From Spartobacteria bacterium (GTDB taxonomy: Bacteria; Verrucomicrobiota; Verrucomicrobiia; Chthoniobacterales; UBA10450), in contig JAJPGZ010000010.1 in assembly GCA_021325495.1 (NCBI GenBank), positions 186,001 through 250,000 of the forward strand: DNA of 64,000 nt. The letters run 5' to 3'. Under the pieces are notes generated by a model, which was given only the letters and a program-made list of their open reading frames with translations, was not told the DNA's origin and made no database searches. Both the position numbers and the translations under genes were made by a program. Positions 1 through 8,231 of this stretch are shown here, in pieces; within the stretch, counting starts at the first letter, position 1; every line of letters starts with the position of its first letter.

Positions 1-132
1 CGCCTTGTTGGATTACTCTGTTTACTTCACTGCACGGAAGATCGTCAGGTGAGCGTCGCTCATTGGTGGTTTGAAACCCGATTCACGGGAACGGCTCTGT
101 AGCTCGGTAGTTTTTCCAAACTCAAACACTAA
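1..132 (+). other. leader region upstream of the RRM gene
   Basis: No convincing coding sequence. It could be a 5' untranslated leader of the RRM gene, since small RNA-binding and cold-shock genes often have long leaders, but no promoter or riboswitch fold could be assigned by eye. Confidence 0.3.
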
Positions 133-432
133 ATGAAACTGTACGTAGGTAATCTCTCTTTTGAGACCACCGAGAACGATCTCCAAGATCTGTTCGAACA
201 ACACGGCACCGTCAACGAAGTCCATCTCATGATGGATCGCGTCACCGGTAAATCGCGCGGCTTCGCGTTCGTCACTATGAACGACGACACGCAGGCCAAC
301 GCCGCCATGAGCACACTCAATGGCAAAGACCTCAATGGTCGCGCCCTCAACGTCAACGAAGCGCGTCCGCGCGAAGAACGGCCGCGCCCGCAAGGCGGCA
401 ACAACCGCTCTTACGCAGGCAATCGCCGCTAA
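133..432 (+). CDS. RRM-domain RNA-binding protein
   Basis: Small single-stranded RNA-binding protein of 99 residues. One RRM fills residues 2-76: RNP2 is LYVGNL near the N-terminus and RNP1 is KSRGFAFV near residues 40-47, both intact with their aromatic residues. The last 20 residues are rich in Arg, Gly, Pro and Asn, as in the basic tails of bacterial cold-induced Rbp proteins. Family members bind RNA in the cytoplasm and are often cold- or stress-induced; that role here is inference. The gene is monocistronic, ending in a strong hairpin at 445-473. The start ATG follows an A-rich stretch; no other start fits the RRM boundary. Confidence 0.93.
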   Translation: MKLYVGNLSFETTENDLQDLFEQHGTVNEVHLMMDRVTGKSRGFAFVTMNDDTQANAAMSTLNGKDLNGRALNVNEARPREERPRPQGGNNRSYAGNRR

Positions 433-444
433 ATCGGAATATCT

Positions 445-473
445 AAAGGGGGGCGCAGTTTGCGTCCCCCTTT
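445..473 (+). terminator. stem-loop terminator after the RRM gene
   Basis: A 13-bp stem (445-457 with 461-473, one G-T wobble) closes a 3-base loop 12 bases after the RRM stop codon. There is no long T-run after it, so it may act as a terminator or as an RNA-stabilising 3' hairpin. Confidence 0.6.
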
Positions 474-493
474 AGCAACCGCGCAAGATCGAC

Positions 494-727
494 ATGGCAC
501 AAGATCGACAAGTGAATCCTGAGAAAGCTATACAACTCGAAGGCACCATCATGTCCGTGCTCCCCGGCACCATGTTCCGCGTCGCCCTCGCTAATGATCA
601 CCTCGTTCTCGCCCATATCTCTGGAAAAATGCGCAAACGTTTTATTCGCCTAACCATCGGAGATCGCGTAAAGATGGAGATGTCACCCTACGACACCGCC
701 AAAGCGCGCATCGTTTACCGACTCTAA
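494..727 (+). CDS. infA: translation initiation factor IF-1
   Basis: IF-1 binds the 30S A site during initiation. The 77-residue protein has the OB-fold core with the family signatures [30 protein letters not shown] and [14 protein letters not shown] at the C-terminus. The N-terminus is odd: the start codon lies inside one copy of the repeated word AAGATCGACA (485-495) and codons 3-6 (QDRQ) are a second copy (501-511), so [11 protein letters not shown] replaces the usual short acidic start. The gene stands between the RRM gene and a small zinc-site protein. Confidence 0.95.
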   Translation: MAQDRQVNPEKAIQLEGTIMSVLPGTMFRVALANDHLVLAHISGKMRKRFIRLTIGDRVKMEMSPYDTAKARIVYRL

Positions 728-734
728 TCTAACT

Positions 735-980
735 GTGGCTACAAGATTCTTTTTTGACGCACCACGGCCGAAAGCAAAAGCACGGCCCAACATCAAAAGT
801 CTGCTCATGCGTTGTCCCTCGACATCGCGACTCACGGACACCGGCGAAACCATCGACGAAAAATTGTGGCCGACGGCGCAGATCAAGGGCCGCAAACTCA
901 CCTGCGCCCACTGCGGCTCGGTCCATTCCTGGTCGAAGACGGACGTCGTTCTCGGCCGTCCTATCCGCGATCATCGCTGA
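735..980 (+). CDS. small protein with a CP..CAHC zinc-site pattern
   Basis: Eighty-one residues from a GTG start 8 bases after infA. It has an RCPSTSRLTDTGE segment and a CAHCGSVHSWSK segment, giving three cysteines and a histidine spaced like a small zinc ribbon. Similar short uncharacterised proteins with CP-x-TG and CP-x-CG-x2-H elements are common in bacteria; no function is known to me. An ATG in the same frame falls at 807, after which the cysteines are still retained, so the true start is uncertain. The close spacing to infA suggests co-transcription. Confidence 0.6.
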   Translation: MATRFFFDAPRPKAKARPNIKSLLMRCPSTSRLTDTGETIDEKLWPTAQIKGRKLTCAHCGSVHSWSKTDVVLGRPIRDHR

Positions 981-998
981 TCAACTTTTTTTCTTCCT

Positions 999-1904
999 TT
1001 GATTTTTCGTATCCCGCTTGAACGCGTCAACTGGACGACGAGCTCGTTCTTGATCGGCACATTCGTCCTCATGCTCACCGCGGTGCCGGCGTATTTGTGG
1101 TACTTCGGCTTCGATTGGTTTCACTTCGCCGTTGCCGGCGTGTTACTCGCGGCCACAGGCTTTAGCATTACCCTTGGCTATCATCGGCTCTTCGCGCATG
1201 CGACCTTTCGCGCGCGGCTGCCCATCCGTCTCTTCACTTTAATTTTCGGTGCGGGCGCATTCGAAAATTCCGTCCTCATGTGGGCGAGCGAACATCGCCG
1301 CCATCACAAACATGTCGATCACGAGGAAGACCCGTACGACATCACCAAAGGTTTTTTTCATGCGCACATCGGCTGGCTGTTGTTCAAACTCTGGCCGCAA
1401 CCGCCATTCGATAATGTTAACGATCTCAAGCGCGATCCGCTGGTGATGTGGCAACATCGACATATTCATACCCTCGCCGTCCTCATGGGCTTTGTTTTGC
1501 CCGCCCTCCTTGGCTTCGCCTGGGATGGTTGGGTCGGCGCGCTCGGCGGGTTTTTAATCGGCGGGATCGCTCGAATCGTAGTCCTGCAGCACGGCACCTT
1601 CCTCATCAATTCTGCCTGTCACACCATTGGCCGCCAGCCGTACTCGAAACGTTGCAGCGCCCGCGATTCCTTTTTTCTGGCGCTCTTTACCTTCGGCGAA
1701 GGCTACCACAATTATCACCACGAATTTCAGCACGATTACCGCAATGGCGTGAAACCGTGGCAATGGGACCCGACCAAGTGGATCATCTGGACTTTGTCGA
1801 AGCTCGGTCTCGTCAGCAGCCTGCGTCGCGTTCCCGCCGAGACGATCAAGTCCGCCCAGGAACGCGCGGCCGCCGCTAAGATCGACATCGCCGCCTCGGC
1901 GTAA
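999..1904 (+). CDS. acyl-CoA/phospholipid desaturase (delta-9 type)
   Basis: Membrane di-iron desaturase that introduces a double bond into fatty acyl chains. The 301-residue protein shows all three histidine boxes: HRLFAH near residue 62, EHRRHHKHVD near 99 and GEGYHNYHHEF near 230, with two pairs of hydrophobic segments between them. The predicted start is TTG at 999; no better ATG precedes the first membrane segment. The C-terminal AAAAKIDIAASA is written by a copy of the 11-bp repeat and the stop codon falls inside an inverted pair of that repeat (1878-1915). With the RRM protein upstream, a role in membrane or cold adaptation is plausible but not shown. Confidence 0.93.
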   Translation: MIFRIPLERVNWTTSSFLIGTFVLMLTAVPAYLWYFGFDWFHFAVAGVLLAATGFSITLGYHRLFAHATFRARLPIRLFTLIFGAGAFENSVLMWASEHRRHHKHVDHEEDPYDITKGFFHAHIGWLLFKLWPQPPFDNVNDLKRDPLVMWQHRHIHTLAVLMGFVLPALLGFAWDGWVGALGGFLIGGIARIVVLQHGTFLINSACHTIGRQPYSKRCSARDSFFLALFTFGEGYHNYHHEFQHDYRNGVKPWQWDPTKWIIWTLSKLGLVSSLRRVPAETIKSAQERAAAAKIDIAASA

Positions 1905-1915
1905 TTGTCGATCTT
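1878..1915 (+). repeat. inverted pair of the 11-bp repeat at a gene end
   Basis: One copy of the repeat reads forward at 1878-1888 and a reverse copy lies at 1905-1915. The 11-base arms are separated by 16 bases that contain the desaturase stop codon. Transcribed, the pair can form a hairpin and so could act as a terminator, as inverted DNA-uptake sequences do in Neisseria. Confidence 0.6.
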
Positions 1916-1968
1916 ACAGGGAACCTTGCCTCTTCCCTATAATTCCTAACTGCGCTACAATCGCTCGC

Positions 1969-2691
1969 GTGAAGATTCGATCGGTCTTTTTCCTCCTCAT
2001 CTGCCTAACGAACGTAGCCTTCGCCGGCGAATTTCAAAAAACGCAAGACGGCAAAACATTCATCTGGAACAACAATCCGCAGTCCGGCGACCAGGCCAGT
2101 TGGAGCGGGCGGCGCGATGAAAAAGGTTACGCTTCCGGCAAAGGCACACTCACGTGGTATCGGACCGAGAGAAAAATCGTGACCGGTTCGCAACTCCCAA
2201 TTCCCAAATTTACCGCCATCGCCAGCTACACCGGCGAGATGGTGCATGGAAAATTGAATGGAGAAGTCGCCGCGGTTGATGCAAACGGGAAAAAATTCCA
2301 CGGCACCTTTGTTGATGGCCGCCGCAAGAAATGGGCGCCGGGCGCGGGGAGAGAAATCGCCGCGCAGGAGCCGACCGCACAGCGCGGCGAACTGGTGGAA
2401 CCGCCGGCGCCAGCCGCGGGACCGAGCGAAATTTCCCCCGAAACGACTGCTGCGCCAAAAGCGACGGCGAAAAGTTCGCCTGCTCAATCCGACAAAGCGA
2501 AACCGGCCGCGCCATCCAAGCCCGCCGAATATGATGATTCGCTTCGCTCACTAGTTGGACCTCCGACATCTCTTCGCAGCGAGAGCAACGCTCCGGCAAG
2601 ATCGACAAGTACATCTTCGCCGTCTCCGGAAAAATCTGATTCGACCTCCGCCGTCAGCCCGGAGCCGGGCGCGAGCGCTTCGCCGCAGTAA
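1969..2691 (+). CDS. secreted protein with MORN-like segment and disordered tail
   Basis: A 240-residue exported protein. It begins with a signal peptide (MKIRSVFFLLICLTNVAFA, cleavage after AFA). Residues 30-120 contain tryptophan- and glycine-rich strands such as SYTGEMVHGKLNGEVAAVDANGKK that resemble degenerate MORN repeats. The remaining half is a Pro/Ala/Ser/Lys-rich low-complexity tail, which suggests a cell-envelope linker. Residues PARSTSTS come from a copy of the 11-bp repeat. The GTG start is chosen because it opens the signal peptide. Function unknown. Confidence 0.7.
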   Translation: MKIRSVFFLLICLTNVAFAGEFQKTQDGKTFIWNNNPQSGDQASWSGRRDEKGYASGKGTLTWYRTERKIVTGSQLPIPKFTAIASYTGEMVHGKLNGEVAAVDANGKKFHGTFVDGRRKKWAPGAGREIAAQEPTAQRGELVEPPAPAAGPSEISPETTAAPKATAKSSPAQSDKAKPAAPSKPAEYDDSLRSLVGPPTSLRSESNAPARSTSTSSPSPEKSDSTSAVSPEPGASASPQ

Positions 2692-2804
2692 ACCGCCGCT
2701 AACGCGGTGTCGTTCACACGTCACGCGGCACGATATTTTTGTCGTGCGCGAAGCTTGACTGACTCGCCCATTTTCACACACCCTCCTGAAAATGTTTCAA
2801 GCGC

Positions 2805-3209
2805 ATGAGTGAGATCGCGGACGTGATCAACGCATGGGTGGCGGCAGCCAATTCGCATGATGCCAGGGAACTCGCGGCGCTTTACTCGCCGGGCGCGCAG
2901 CTTCTCTACGCCTGGGGTGAGCGTCTCGACGGCCGCGATTCCATCGTCCATCACTTCAACGATTTCTTTCGCGCTTTCCCCAACTGGTCGAAGGAACCGT
3001 ATTCGTTCATTCAAAACGATCGCGACTGGGCTGTGCTTGAATGGCAGGCGCGGGCCGCCTTTCTCGGACCTTACCGCGAATCCGACCCGACCGGACGCTC
3101 CTTTCATCTGCGCGGCTGCGGCGTTTTCCACATCGTGGATGGCCGCATTCGCTTGCACCGGCGTTATCTCGACCGGCGCGATTGGTTCCAGCAAATCGGA
3201 CTTCGTTAG
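2805..3209 (+). CDS. SnoaL/NTF2-like protein
   Basis: A 134-residue protein with the whole NTF2-like cone fold of the SnoaL family: helical start VINAWVAAANSHDARELAALYSP, then GRDSIVHHFNDFFRAFPNW, a strand AVLEWQARAAFLGPY and C-terminal strands GVFHIVDGRIRLHRRYLDR. Such proteins are small cyclases, isomerases or ligand binders; substrate cannot be read from sequence. No signal peptide. The stop codon is part of a CGTTAGGC word (3204-3211). It is convergent with the small gene at 3258-3503. Confidence 0.8.
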   Translation: MSEIADVINAWVAAANSHDARELAALYSPGAQLLYAWGERLDGRDSIVHHFNDFFRAFPNWSKEPYSFIQNDRDWAVLEWQARAAFLGPYRESDPTGRSFHLRGCGVFHIVDGRIRLHRRYLDRRDWFQQIGLR

Positions 3210-3257
3210 GCGCCGTTGTTTGCGCTAAGATCGACAATTACCTTTGCCGGCGATTCG

Positions 3258-3503
3258 TTAGGCCGCGAGCGGCGGTCGCAACATGCTCAAGTATTGCGCA
3301 TCGAAAGCGCGTAAGGCCGCTTCCACATTTCCGCCGAGGCCGACAATCCCTTCGCGCATGTTCGGCCCGAGCAACGCCACCCACATCTTCCCGCGCTTCA
3401 TCAAACGCGGTCGCCGCACCGCCGCCGGGCTTCCCGGATGCGCCACGAAGTACAGCTCCATTCGCTCTTCTGCGGCGCGGCGCTCGGCGTTCTCCCTTTG
3501 CAT
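3258..3503 (-). CDS. small hypothetical protein
   Basis: An 81-residue reading frame starting MQRENAERRAAEERMEL and continuing VAHPGSPAAVRRPRLMKRGKMWVALLGPNM. I do not recognise a family. In its favour: a charged helical start, a sensible amino-acid mix, and a stop codon that coincides with a copy of the second repeat (GCCTAACGA), as happens for other real genes here. An upstream in-frame ATG would add 19 residues. No hydrophobic segment. Confidence 0.5.
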   Translation of the reverse strand: MQRENAERRAAEERMELYFVAHPGSPAAVRRPRLMKRGKMWVALLGPNMREGIVGLGGNVEAALRAFDAQYLSMLRPPLAA

Positions 3504-3746
3504 GCGGAAAATATGACTAATCACGCAGTGCAATCGCAATCGGAGGCAGCACCTAAACACTTCTAATCGAAAACCTGATCGCTATCTCAGACGAGTAATA
3601 TCGCACCCCACCCCCCGGGACCGCCGCGTGAAAGAAAAATTCCGATGTCGATCTTGCGTAGGCGCGCCGACTGCTTCGCTCTTCCAACATTCTCCGCGTC
3701 AGCTTGCGTCTACCATAGTTATAAGTAATCTTCCGCGGCCTTAACG

Positions 3747-4835
3747 ATGATCAGCGAATACAAACGCGCCTTTCGCTCGGCGGCGATGTTCGGCTTCCTG
3801 ATCTCAATCTTTCTTTTCGTCTGCATCATCGCGCTCTGTCTTTTCGGTAACCGATTTTATCCGGATGCGGATCTGGCCAAGCCGTATTGGTCGAACAGTG
3901 TCCTCATCTGGACCAACTCCGTTTCGAACATCGTTTTCGGTTTCGGCGCACTTTTTGTTTCCATCCTTCTCGCGGTCGTGCAGCGCCGACGACCCGACTT
4001 GCCGTTCAACTGGGCCCTACTCTTTCTCGCCGTTTTTCTGTGCGCGTCAGGAATCGTTTCCCTCATCGCTTTTGTTGCCACCTGGCATCTGTCGCTCGCG
4101 ATTCTCTGGTTCGGGATTGGATTGAAAATCTTCGCTGCCGTTGTCGCGGCCATCACCGGATTTTTGTTTTGGCGCATTCTCCCTGACATCCTGGCGTTGC
4201 CCACGGTCGACGCCGTCGTGGCCGAACGCGAAGCGCGCGTCAGCGCGGAAGCGGAACTCCGCGCCAAGAAAGAAGTCGTCAAACAAGCCGGACACGAATT
4301 GCGCGGACCGCTCACTCCCATTCTCGCTGCCCTCGATGGGCTGGACGGCGATGCCGAATCGGTCACGCTCTTGCGGCGCTCGGTCCAACAAATGGCCAGC
4401 TCCATTACAAACACGCTGGAGAGTTTCGGGATCGGACCGGCTGAGCCGCCGAAATTTCGTGAAGCGTCCCTTCCGATCAATCGCATTCTCGTGGTCGAAG
4501 ATCATCCGGACACCGCGCGCGTCTTCACCTCGCTTTTGACCCGCGCCGGCTACGATGTGCATCAATGCGGGACCGGCGCCGCGGCCCGAAACGCCGCGCG
4601 AAGCGGCGATTTTTTAGTGTGCGACATCGGATTGCCGGATGAAAGCGGCTGGTCGTTGATGGACGATCTATCGCAACGCGGACTCGCCGGCATCGCCATC
4701 AGCGGTTTCGCCACGGCCGAGGATAAATATCGCAGCGCCGAATGCGGCTTTCTCGCGCACCTCACCAAGCCGGTCGAATTTACAAAGCTCGTTGAGGAAA
4801 TAAAACGCCACGAAATGCCGCAAACATCGGCGTGA
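3747..4835 (+). CDS. membrane histidine-kinase-like protein with receiver, no ATPase domain
   Basis: A 362-residue protein. Residues 12-145 hold about four hydrophobic segments, followed by a short coiled-coil stretch (VAEREARVSAEAELRAKKEVVKQ). Residues 180-225 match a dimerisation/phosphoacceptor helix with H183 in GHELRGPLTPIL. No N, G1 or G2 box of a HATPase_c domain follows. Instead the chain runs into a receiver domain (residues 245-355) with acidic pocket VVEDHP and phospho-acceptor D293 in VCDIGLPD. It may dimerise or exchange phosphate with another kinase. Nearby phosphorelay proteins lie about 15 kb away. A truncated paralogue or a scaffold are both possible. Confidence 0.85.
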   Translation: MISEYKRAFRSAAMFGFLISIFLFVCIIALCLFGNRFYPDADLAKPYWSNSVLIWTNSVSNIVFGFGALFVSILLAVVQRRRPDLPFNWALLFLAVFLCASGIVSLIAFVATWHLSLAILWFGIGLKIFAAVVAAITGFLFWRILPDILALPTVDAVVAEREARVSAEAELRAKKEVVKQAGHELRGPLTPILAALDGLDGDAESVTLLRRSVQQMASSITNTLESFGIGPAEPPKFREASLPINRILVVEDHPDTARVFTSLLTRAGYDVHQCGTGAAARNAARSGDFLVCDIGLPDESGWSLMDDLSQRGLAGIAISGFATAEDKYRSAECGFLAHLTKPVEFTKLVEEIKRHEMPQTSA

Positions 4836-4854
4836 GTTTGCGCGCGCGTCTGTT

Positions 4855-4884
4855 AGATCGACAATAACTAGATCGACAATAACT
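4855..4884 (+). repeat. perfect 15-bp tandem copy of the repeat
   Basis: Two head-to-tail 15-base units (4855-4869 and 4870-4884), each starting AGATCGACA, lie where the yyaL-like gene ends. The second unit encodes the last residues (LLSI) of that gene on the minus strand. This looks like a recent local duplication of one repeat copy. Confidence 0.85.
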
Positions 4885-6901
4885 CGCGCAGCTTCGCCGG
4901 TTCGGTCACCGGCGCTTTGCACGTAAAATTTTCGCACACGTAGGCGGTAGCCTTGCCATGGATCGGCCTCATTGCGCGCAGCGCTTCGTTCTCAAGATGC
5001 GCATCCGCCCGCAGCAAAACTTTGTTAGGCAAAAATGCGCGATGCACTTCGCGCGCGAGCTCGCGCACATCCTCGCCCGCAATCACAATCTGCCTGGGTT
5101 TGGCTAACGAATAGTCCAGCGCGACCAGCATTTGCGGCATCGCGCTTGGAAACGCATTCAACGTCGGCGCAAACGCATTGATCGTTTTCTCCGCGCGCTC
5201 ACGCCATTCCTCGCGATTAAAAATTTGCGCGAGCCGCAGCAAATTCAGCGCGGCGACCGAGCTCGCCGCCGGCTCCGCACTGTCGTTGTCATCTTTCATT
5301 CGCAACACCACGCTCGCGTCCTTGCCACTCGTGCTGAAGTAGCCGCCGTTCGTTTCGTCCCAAAACAAACCGTCCATCGCGTTTTGCAATTCGACCGCAA
5401 ACTTCAGCCACTCGATCTCGAACGTCGCCTCGTAAAGATCGACAACCGCTTGAATAACGAACGCGTAATCGTCGGCGAAACCTTCGATCTTGCTGCGGCC
5501 TTCGCGATAACTGCGAAATAAAATTTCATTCTGCCAGAGATTTTGCCGAATGAATTCCGCCGCGCGTTTGGCCGCGTCGAGATATTTTGGTTCGTTCAAC
5601 GCCGCCCCTGCGCGCGCAAACGCCGAGATCATCAATCCATTCCACGCCGCAATGATTTTATCGTCGAGATGCGGCCGCGGACGTTTGCAGCGGATCGACA
5701 ATAACTTTTCGCGGCTGCGCGCGAGCGATTGTCGATCTTGCGCAACGCCCCGCTCGATCAAAATATTTTTCCCGACAAATTCGCGCTGTGGGTCGCTCCC
5801 GTCCGGCGCATTCCCATTCTCCTGCACGCCGTAATGCAATTTGAAAGCTTCCGCCTCGTCGCCTAACACATCATCGATTTCCTTCTCCGTCCAAACGTAG
5901 AACGCGCCTTCGGCATGTTCCGGTTTCCCGTGTTCGAGCAAACTGTCCGCGTCTTCCGCCGAATAAAATCCGCCTTCGGCCGAAGTCATATCGCGCAGCA
6001 CGTAGTCGAGAATGTCGCGCGCCACGCTTTCGAATTGTCGATCTTGCGTGATTTGGAACGCTTCGAGATACGCGACCGCGAGCTGCGCCTGATCGTAAAG
6101 CATCTTTTCGAAATGCGGCACGTGCCAGTAACGATCGACCGAGTAACGATGAAATCCGCCGCCGAGATGATCGTGCATTCCGCCCGCGGCCATCTTGCGC
6201 AGCGTGAAAAGATCGACATCGAGCGCGCGCTGGTTGCGGGCTCGCGCGTAATATCTCGTTAGGAAATTAAACGTCGCCGGCCGCGGAAATTTCGGCGCGC
6301 TCCCGAAACCGCCTTCGTGCGCATCGAACGTGCGCGAAAATTGTTCGAACGCTTTATCGAGAACGTCATTGTCGATCTTGCGCGAATCGGGCGCGGCGTT
6401 TTGCGATTCGCGCAGAACTTCGATGATGCGTTCGCCCTGCTCGACAATCTGCTCGCGGTTCTGTTTCCATGCGTTCGCGATCCCCGCGATCACTTTGCGA
6501 AACGCGGGGTGACCATGTCGATCTTCCGGCGGAAAATACGTTCCGCCGACGAACGGTTGCAGATTCGGCGTGAGCCAGACGCTCATCGGCCAGCCGCCGT
6601 GACCGGTCGTCGCCTGCACGAACGTCATGTAAACGCGGTCCACATCCGGCCGTTCCTCGCGATCGACTTTCACGTTCACGAACTCGCGATTCATCAACGC
6701 CGCCGTCTCCTCGCTCTCGAACGATTCGTGCGCCATGACGTGGCACCAATGACACGTCGAATAACCGATCGACAAAAAGATCGGTTTGTTCTCAGCGCGC
6801 GCTTTCGCGAATGCTTCCTCGCCCCACGGGAACCAATCAACCGGATTGTCTGCGTGCTGGAGAAGATACGGCGATTTTTCTCGCGCCAGCCGGTTCGTCA
6901 T
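4868..6901 (-). CDS. YyaL/SPATA20-type thioredoxin-domain protein (DUF255)
   Basis: A 677-residue cytoplasmic protein of the family that joins an N-terminal thioredoxin-like DUF255 domain to a six-hairpin (glycosidase-like) barrel. The N-terminus carries the family signature [22 protein letters not shown] and the redox motif [14 protein letters not shown] near residues 48-61. Then come [15 protein letters not shown] and [11 protein letters not shown]. Function is unsettled; roles in redox or carbohydrate handling have been proposed for the family. Length is normal. The C-terminal LLSI and several internal QDRQ or SIL tripeptide runs come from the 11-bp repeat. It is divergent from the TSUP gene. 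Confidence 0.93.
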   Translation of the reverse strand: MTNRLAREKSPYLLQHADNPVDWFPWGEEAFAKARAENKPIFLSIGYSTCHWCHVMAHESFESEETAALMNREFVNVKVDREERPDVDRVYMTFVQATTGHGGWPMSVWLTPNLQPFVGGTYFPPEDRHGHPAFRKVIAGIANAWKQNREQIVEQGERIIEVLRESQNAAPDSRKIDNDVLDKAFEQFSRTFDAHEGGFGSAPKFPRPATFNFLTRYYARARNQRALDVDLFTLRKMAAGGMHDHLGGGFHRYSVDRYWHVPHFEKMLYDQAQLAVAYLEAFQITQDRQFESVARDILDYVLRDMTSAEGGFYSAEDADSLLEHGKPEHAEGAFYVWTEKEIDDVLGDEAEAFKLHYGVQENGNAPDGSDPQREFVGKNILIERGVAQDRQSLARSREKLLSIRCKRPRPHLDDKIIAAWNGLMISAFARAGAALNEPKYLDAAKRAAEFIRQNLWQNEILFRSYREGRSKIEGFADDYAFVIQAVVDLYEATFEIEWLKFAVELQNAMDGLFWDETNGGYFSTSGKDASVVLRMKDDNDSAEPAASSVAALNLLRLAQIFNREEWRERAEKTINAFAPTLNAFPSAMPQMLVALDYSLAKPRQIVIAGEDVRELAREVHRAFLPNKVLLRADAHLENEALRAMRPIHGKATAYVCENFTCKAPVTEPAKLRELLSI

Positions 6902-6935
6902 TCGCTAGCGTAGCGCGAACTTTCGCAAGATCGAC

Positions 6936-7673
6936 ATGTACTCCGCTGAATTCATTGCGCTTTTTATCGCCATCATCGTCATCGCATTTCTCTATTCATC
7001 GGTCGGTCACGCCGGCGCATCCGGTTATATCGCGACGATGGCGCTGTTCGGGTTCGCGCCGAACGTCATTCGTCCGACCGCGCTTGTTTTGAACATTCTG
7101 GTGGCGTTGTTAGGCAGCTTTCAATTTTGGCGAGCCGGCCATTTCAAATGGCAACTTTTCTGGCCGTTCGCGTTGCCCGCGATTCCGGGCGCATATCTCG
7201 GCGGCTATTTGCAACTGCCGATGTCGATCTTGCGCATCATTATCGGGCTGGTGCTTTTGTTTTCGGCGGCGCGGTTGTTCATCCGCAAAAAAGATCCCGA
7301 CGATGTGCATCCACCATCAACGCCAGTCGCGCTCGGTCTCGGCGGCGCGATCGGCTTTCTTTCCGGTCTCACCGGAACTGGCGGCGGAATTTTTCTGACG
7401 CCGTTGCTGCTCTTCGCGCACTGGGCGAAAACAAAACAAGCCTCGGCCGTTTCTGCTTTGTTCATTCTCGTGAACTCGATCGCCGGTTTGATCGGATTCG
7501 TTAGGGCAAAACAAACCATTCCGTCGCTCGCTTACTCGCTCGCCATCGCGGCCGTTCTCGGCGGCGCGATCGGTTCTTATCTCGGGAGCCGGCGTTTCCC
7601 GGTGCGCGCGATCGCGATCTTACTCGCAACCGTGCTCGTAATCGCCGGCGCGAAATTAATCCTTACGCGTTGA
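6936..7673 (+). CDS. TSUP-family membrane exporter (TauE/SafE)
   Basis: A 245-residue integral membrane protein with about eight hydrophobic segments in two halves, each half with the TSUP glycine pattern (SVGHAGASGYIATMALFG and SGLTGTGGGIFLTPLLL). The family moves sulfite, sulfonates or other organic anions; substrate unknown here. The ATG start lies inside a copy of the 11-bp repeat (6927-6937), which leaves no room for an ordinary Shine-Dalgarno sequence at the best distance. The 3' end overlaps the convergent DUF309 gene by 11 bases. Confidence 0.92.
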   Translation: MYSAEFIALFIAIIVIAFLYSSVGHAGASGYIATMALFGFAPNVIRPTALVLNILVALLGSFQFWRAGHFKWQLFWPFALPAIPGAYLGGYLQLPMSILRIIIGLVLLFSAARLFIRKKDPDDVHPPSTPVALGLGGAIGFLSGLTGTGGGIFLTPLLLFAHWAKTKQASAVSALFILVNSIAGLIGFVRAKQTIPSLAYSLAIAAVLGGAIGSYLGSRRFPVRAIAILLATVLVIAGAKLILTR

Positions 7674-8136
7674 GCTCCAGTTTCGGCGCGCGCGACGGCG
7701 ACCACGGATTCGTTTGATAATTCGAGGCGATGATTTTCTCTCGATCCGTGCGCAAAAGATCGACAAGTGAATTTACGTCGAGCCCGTGATGTTTCGGCGA
7801 ATAAGGCGCAAGGTTCTTTTCCGCAAGCGCGAAGAGACGAACCGCCGGTCGCAAACGCTTCCCATGTTTCGCATGCGTTGGATGTTCGAAATTTTTTTTC
7901 AGATGCACAAACGCGCCCGCGGCCTGAATTAACCCTTTGAAGAAATTATCGTCGGCCGTGTCGGTATTGAGCCAGACCTGCTCGAGGACGTCGTGCGCTT
8001 CGTAGTAAAGCTGCTCGTTCCAGCAACGGAAATAGGCGCGGTAATACGGATGGTCGACGATGTCGATCTTAGCGCGTTCGCCGCATGGTCCGACCATTTC
8101 GTTTACAAATTGCGAAATCCGCTCGCCTTTGTTCAT
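7663..8136 (-). CDS. DUF309 protein
   Basis: A 157-residue protein with the DUF309 signature WNEQLYYEAHDVLEQVWL, followed by FFKGLIQAAGAFVHLKK and a helical end. DUF309 proteins are small helical proteins of unknown function. The start MNKGERISQFV (8136) was chosen because the upstream part of the open frame is Arg/Ser-rich and overlaps the next gene's promoter region. The N-terminal AKIDIVDHP comes from the 11-bp repeat. Confidence 0.85.
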   Translation of the reverse strand: MNKGERISQFVNEMVGPCGERAKIDIVDHPYYRAYFRCWNEQLYYEAHDVLEQVWLNTDTADDNFFKGLIQAAGAFVHLKKNFEHPTHAKHGKRLRPAVRLFALAEKNLAPYSPKHHGLDVNSLVDLLRTDREKIIASNYQTNPWSPSRAPKLELNA

Positions 8137-8231
8137 GTGCGACGTAACCTGACCGCGGCTCAGATGATGAGCAAACGAGGAGAAGATATTTCGGAGGACG
8201 AGCGGAGCTGCGTGCGCACCCGCGTCGAAGA

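Noticed and set aside
2723-2752. Hairpin after the 1969-2691 gene as a terminator
   Set aside because: The stem is only about six base pairs and has no T-run.
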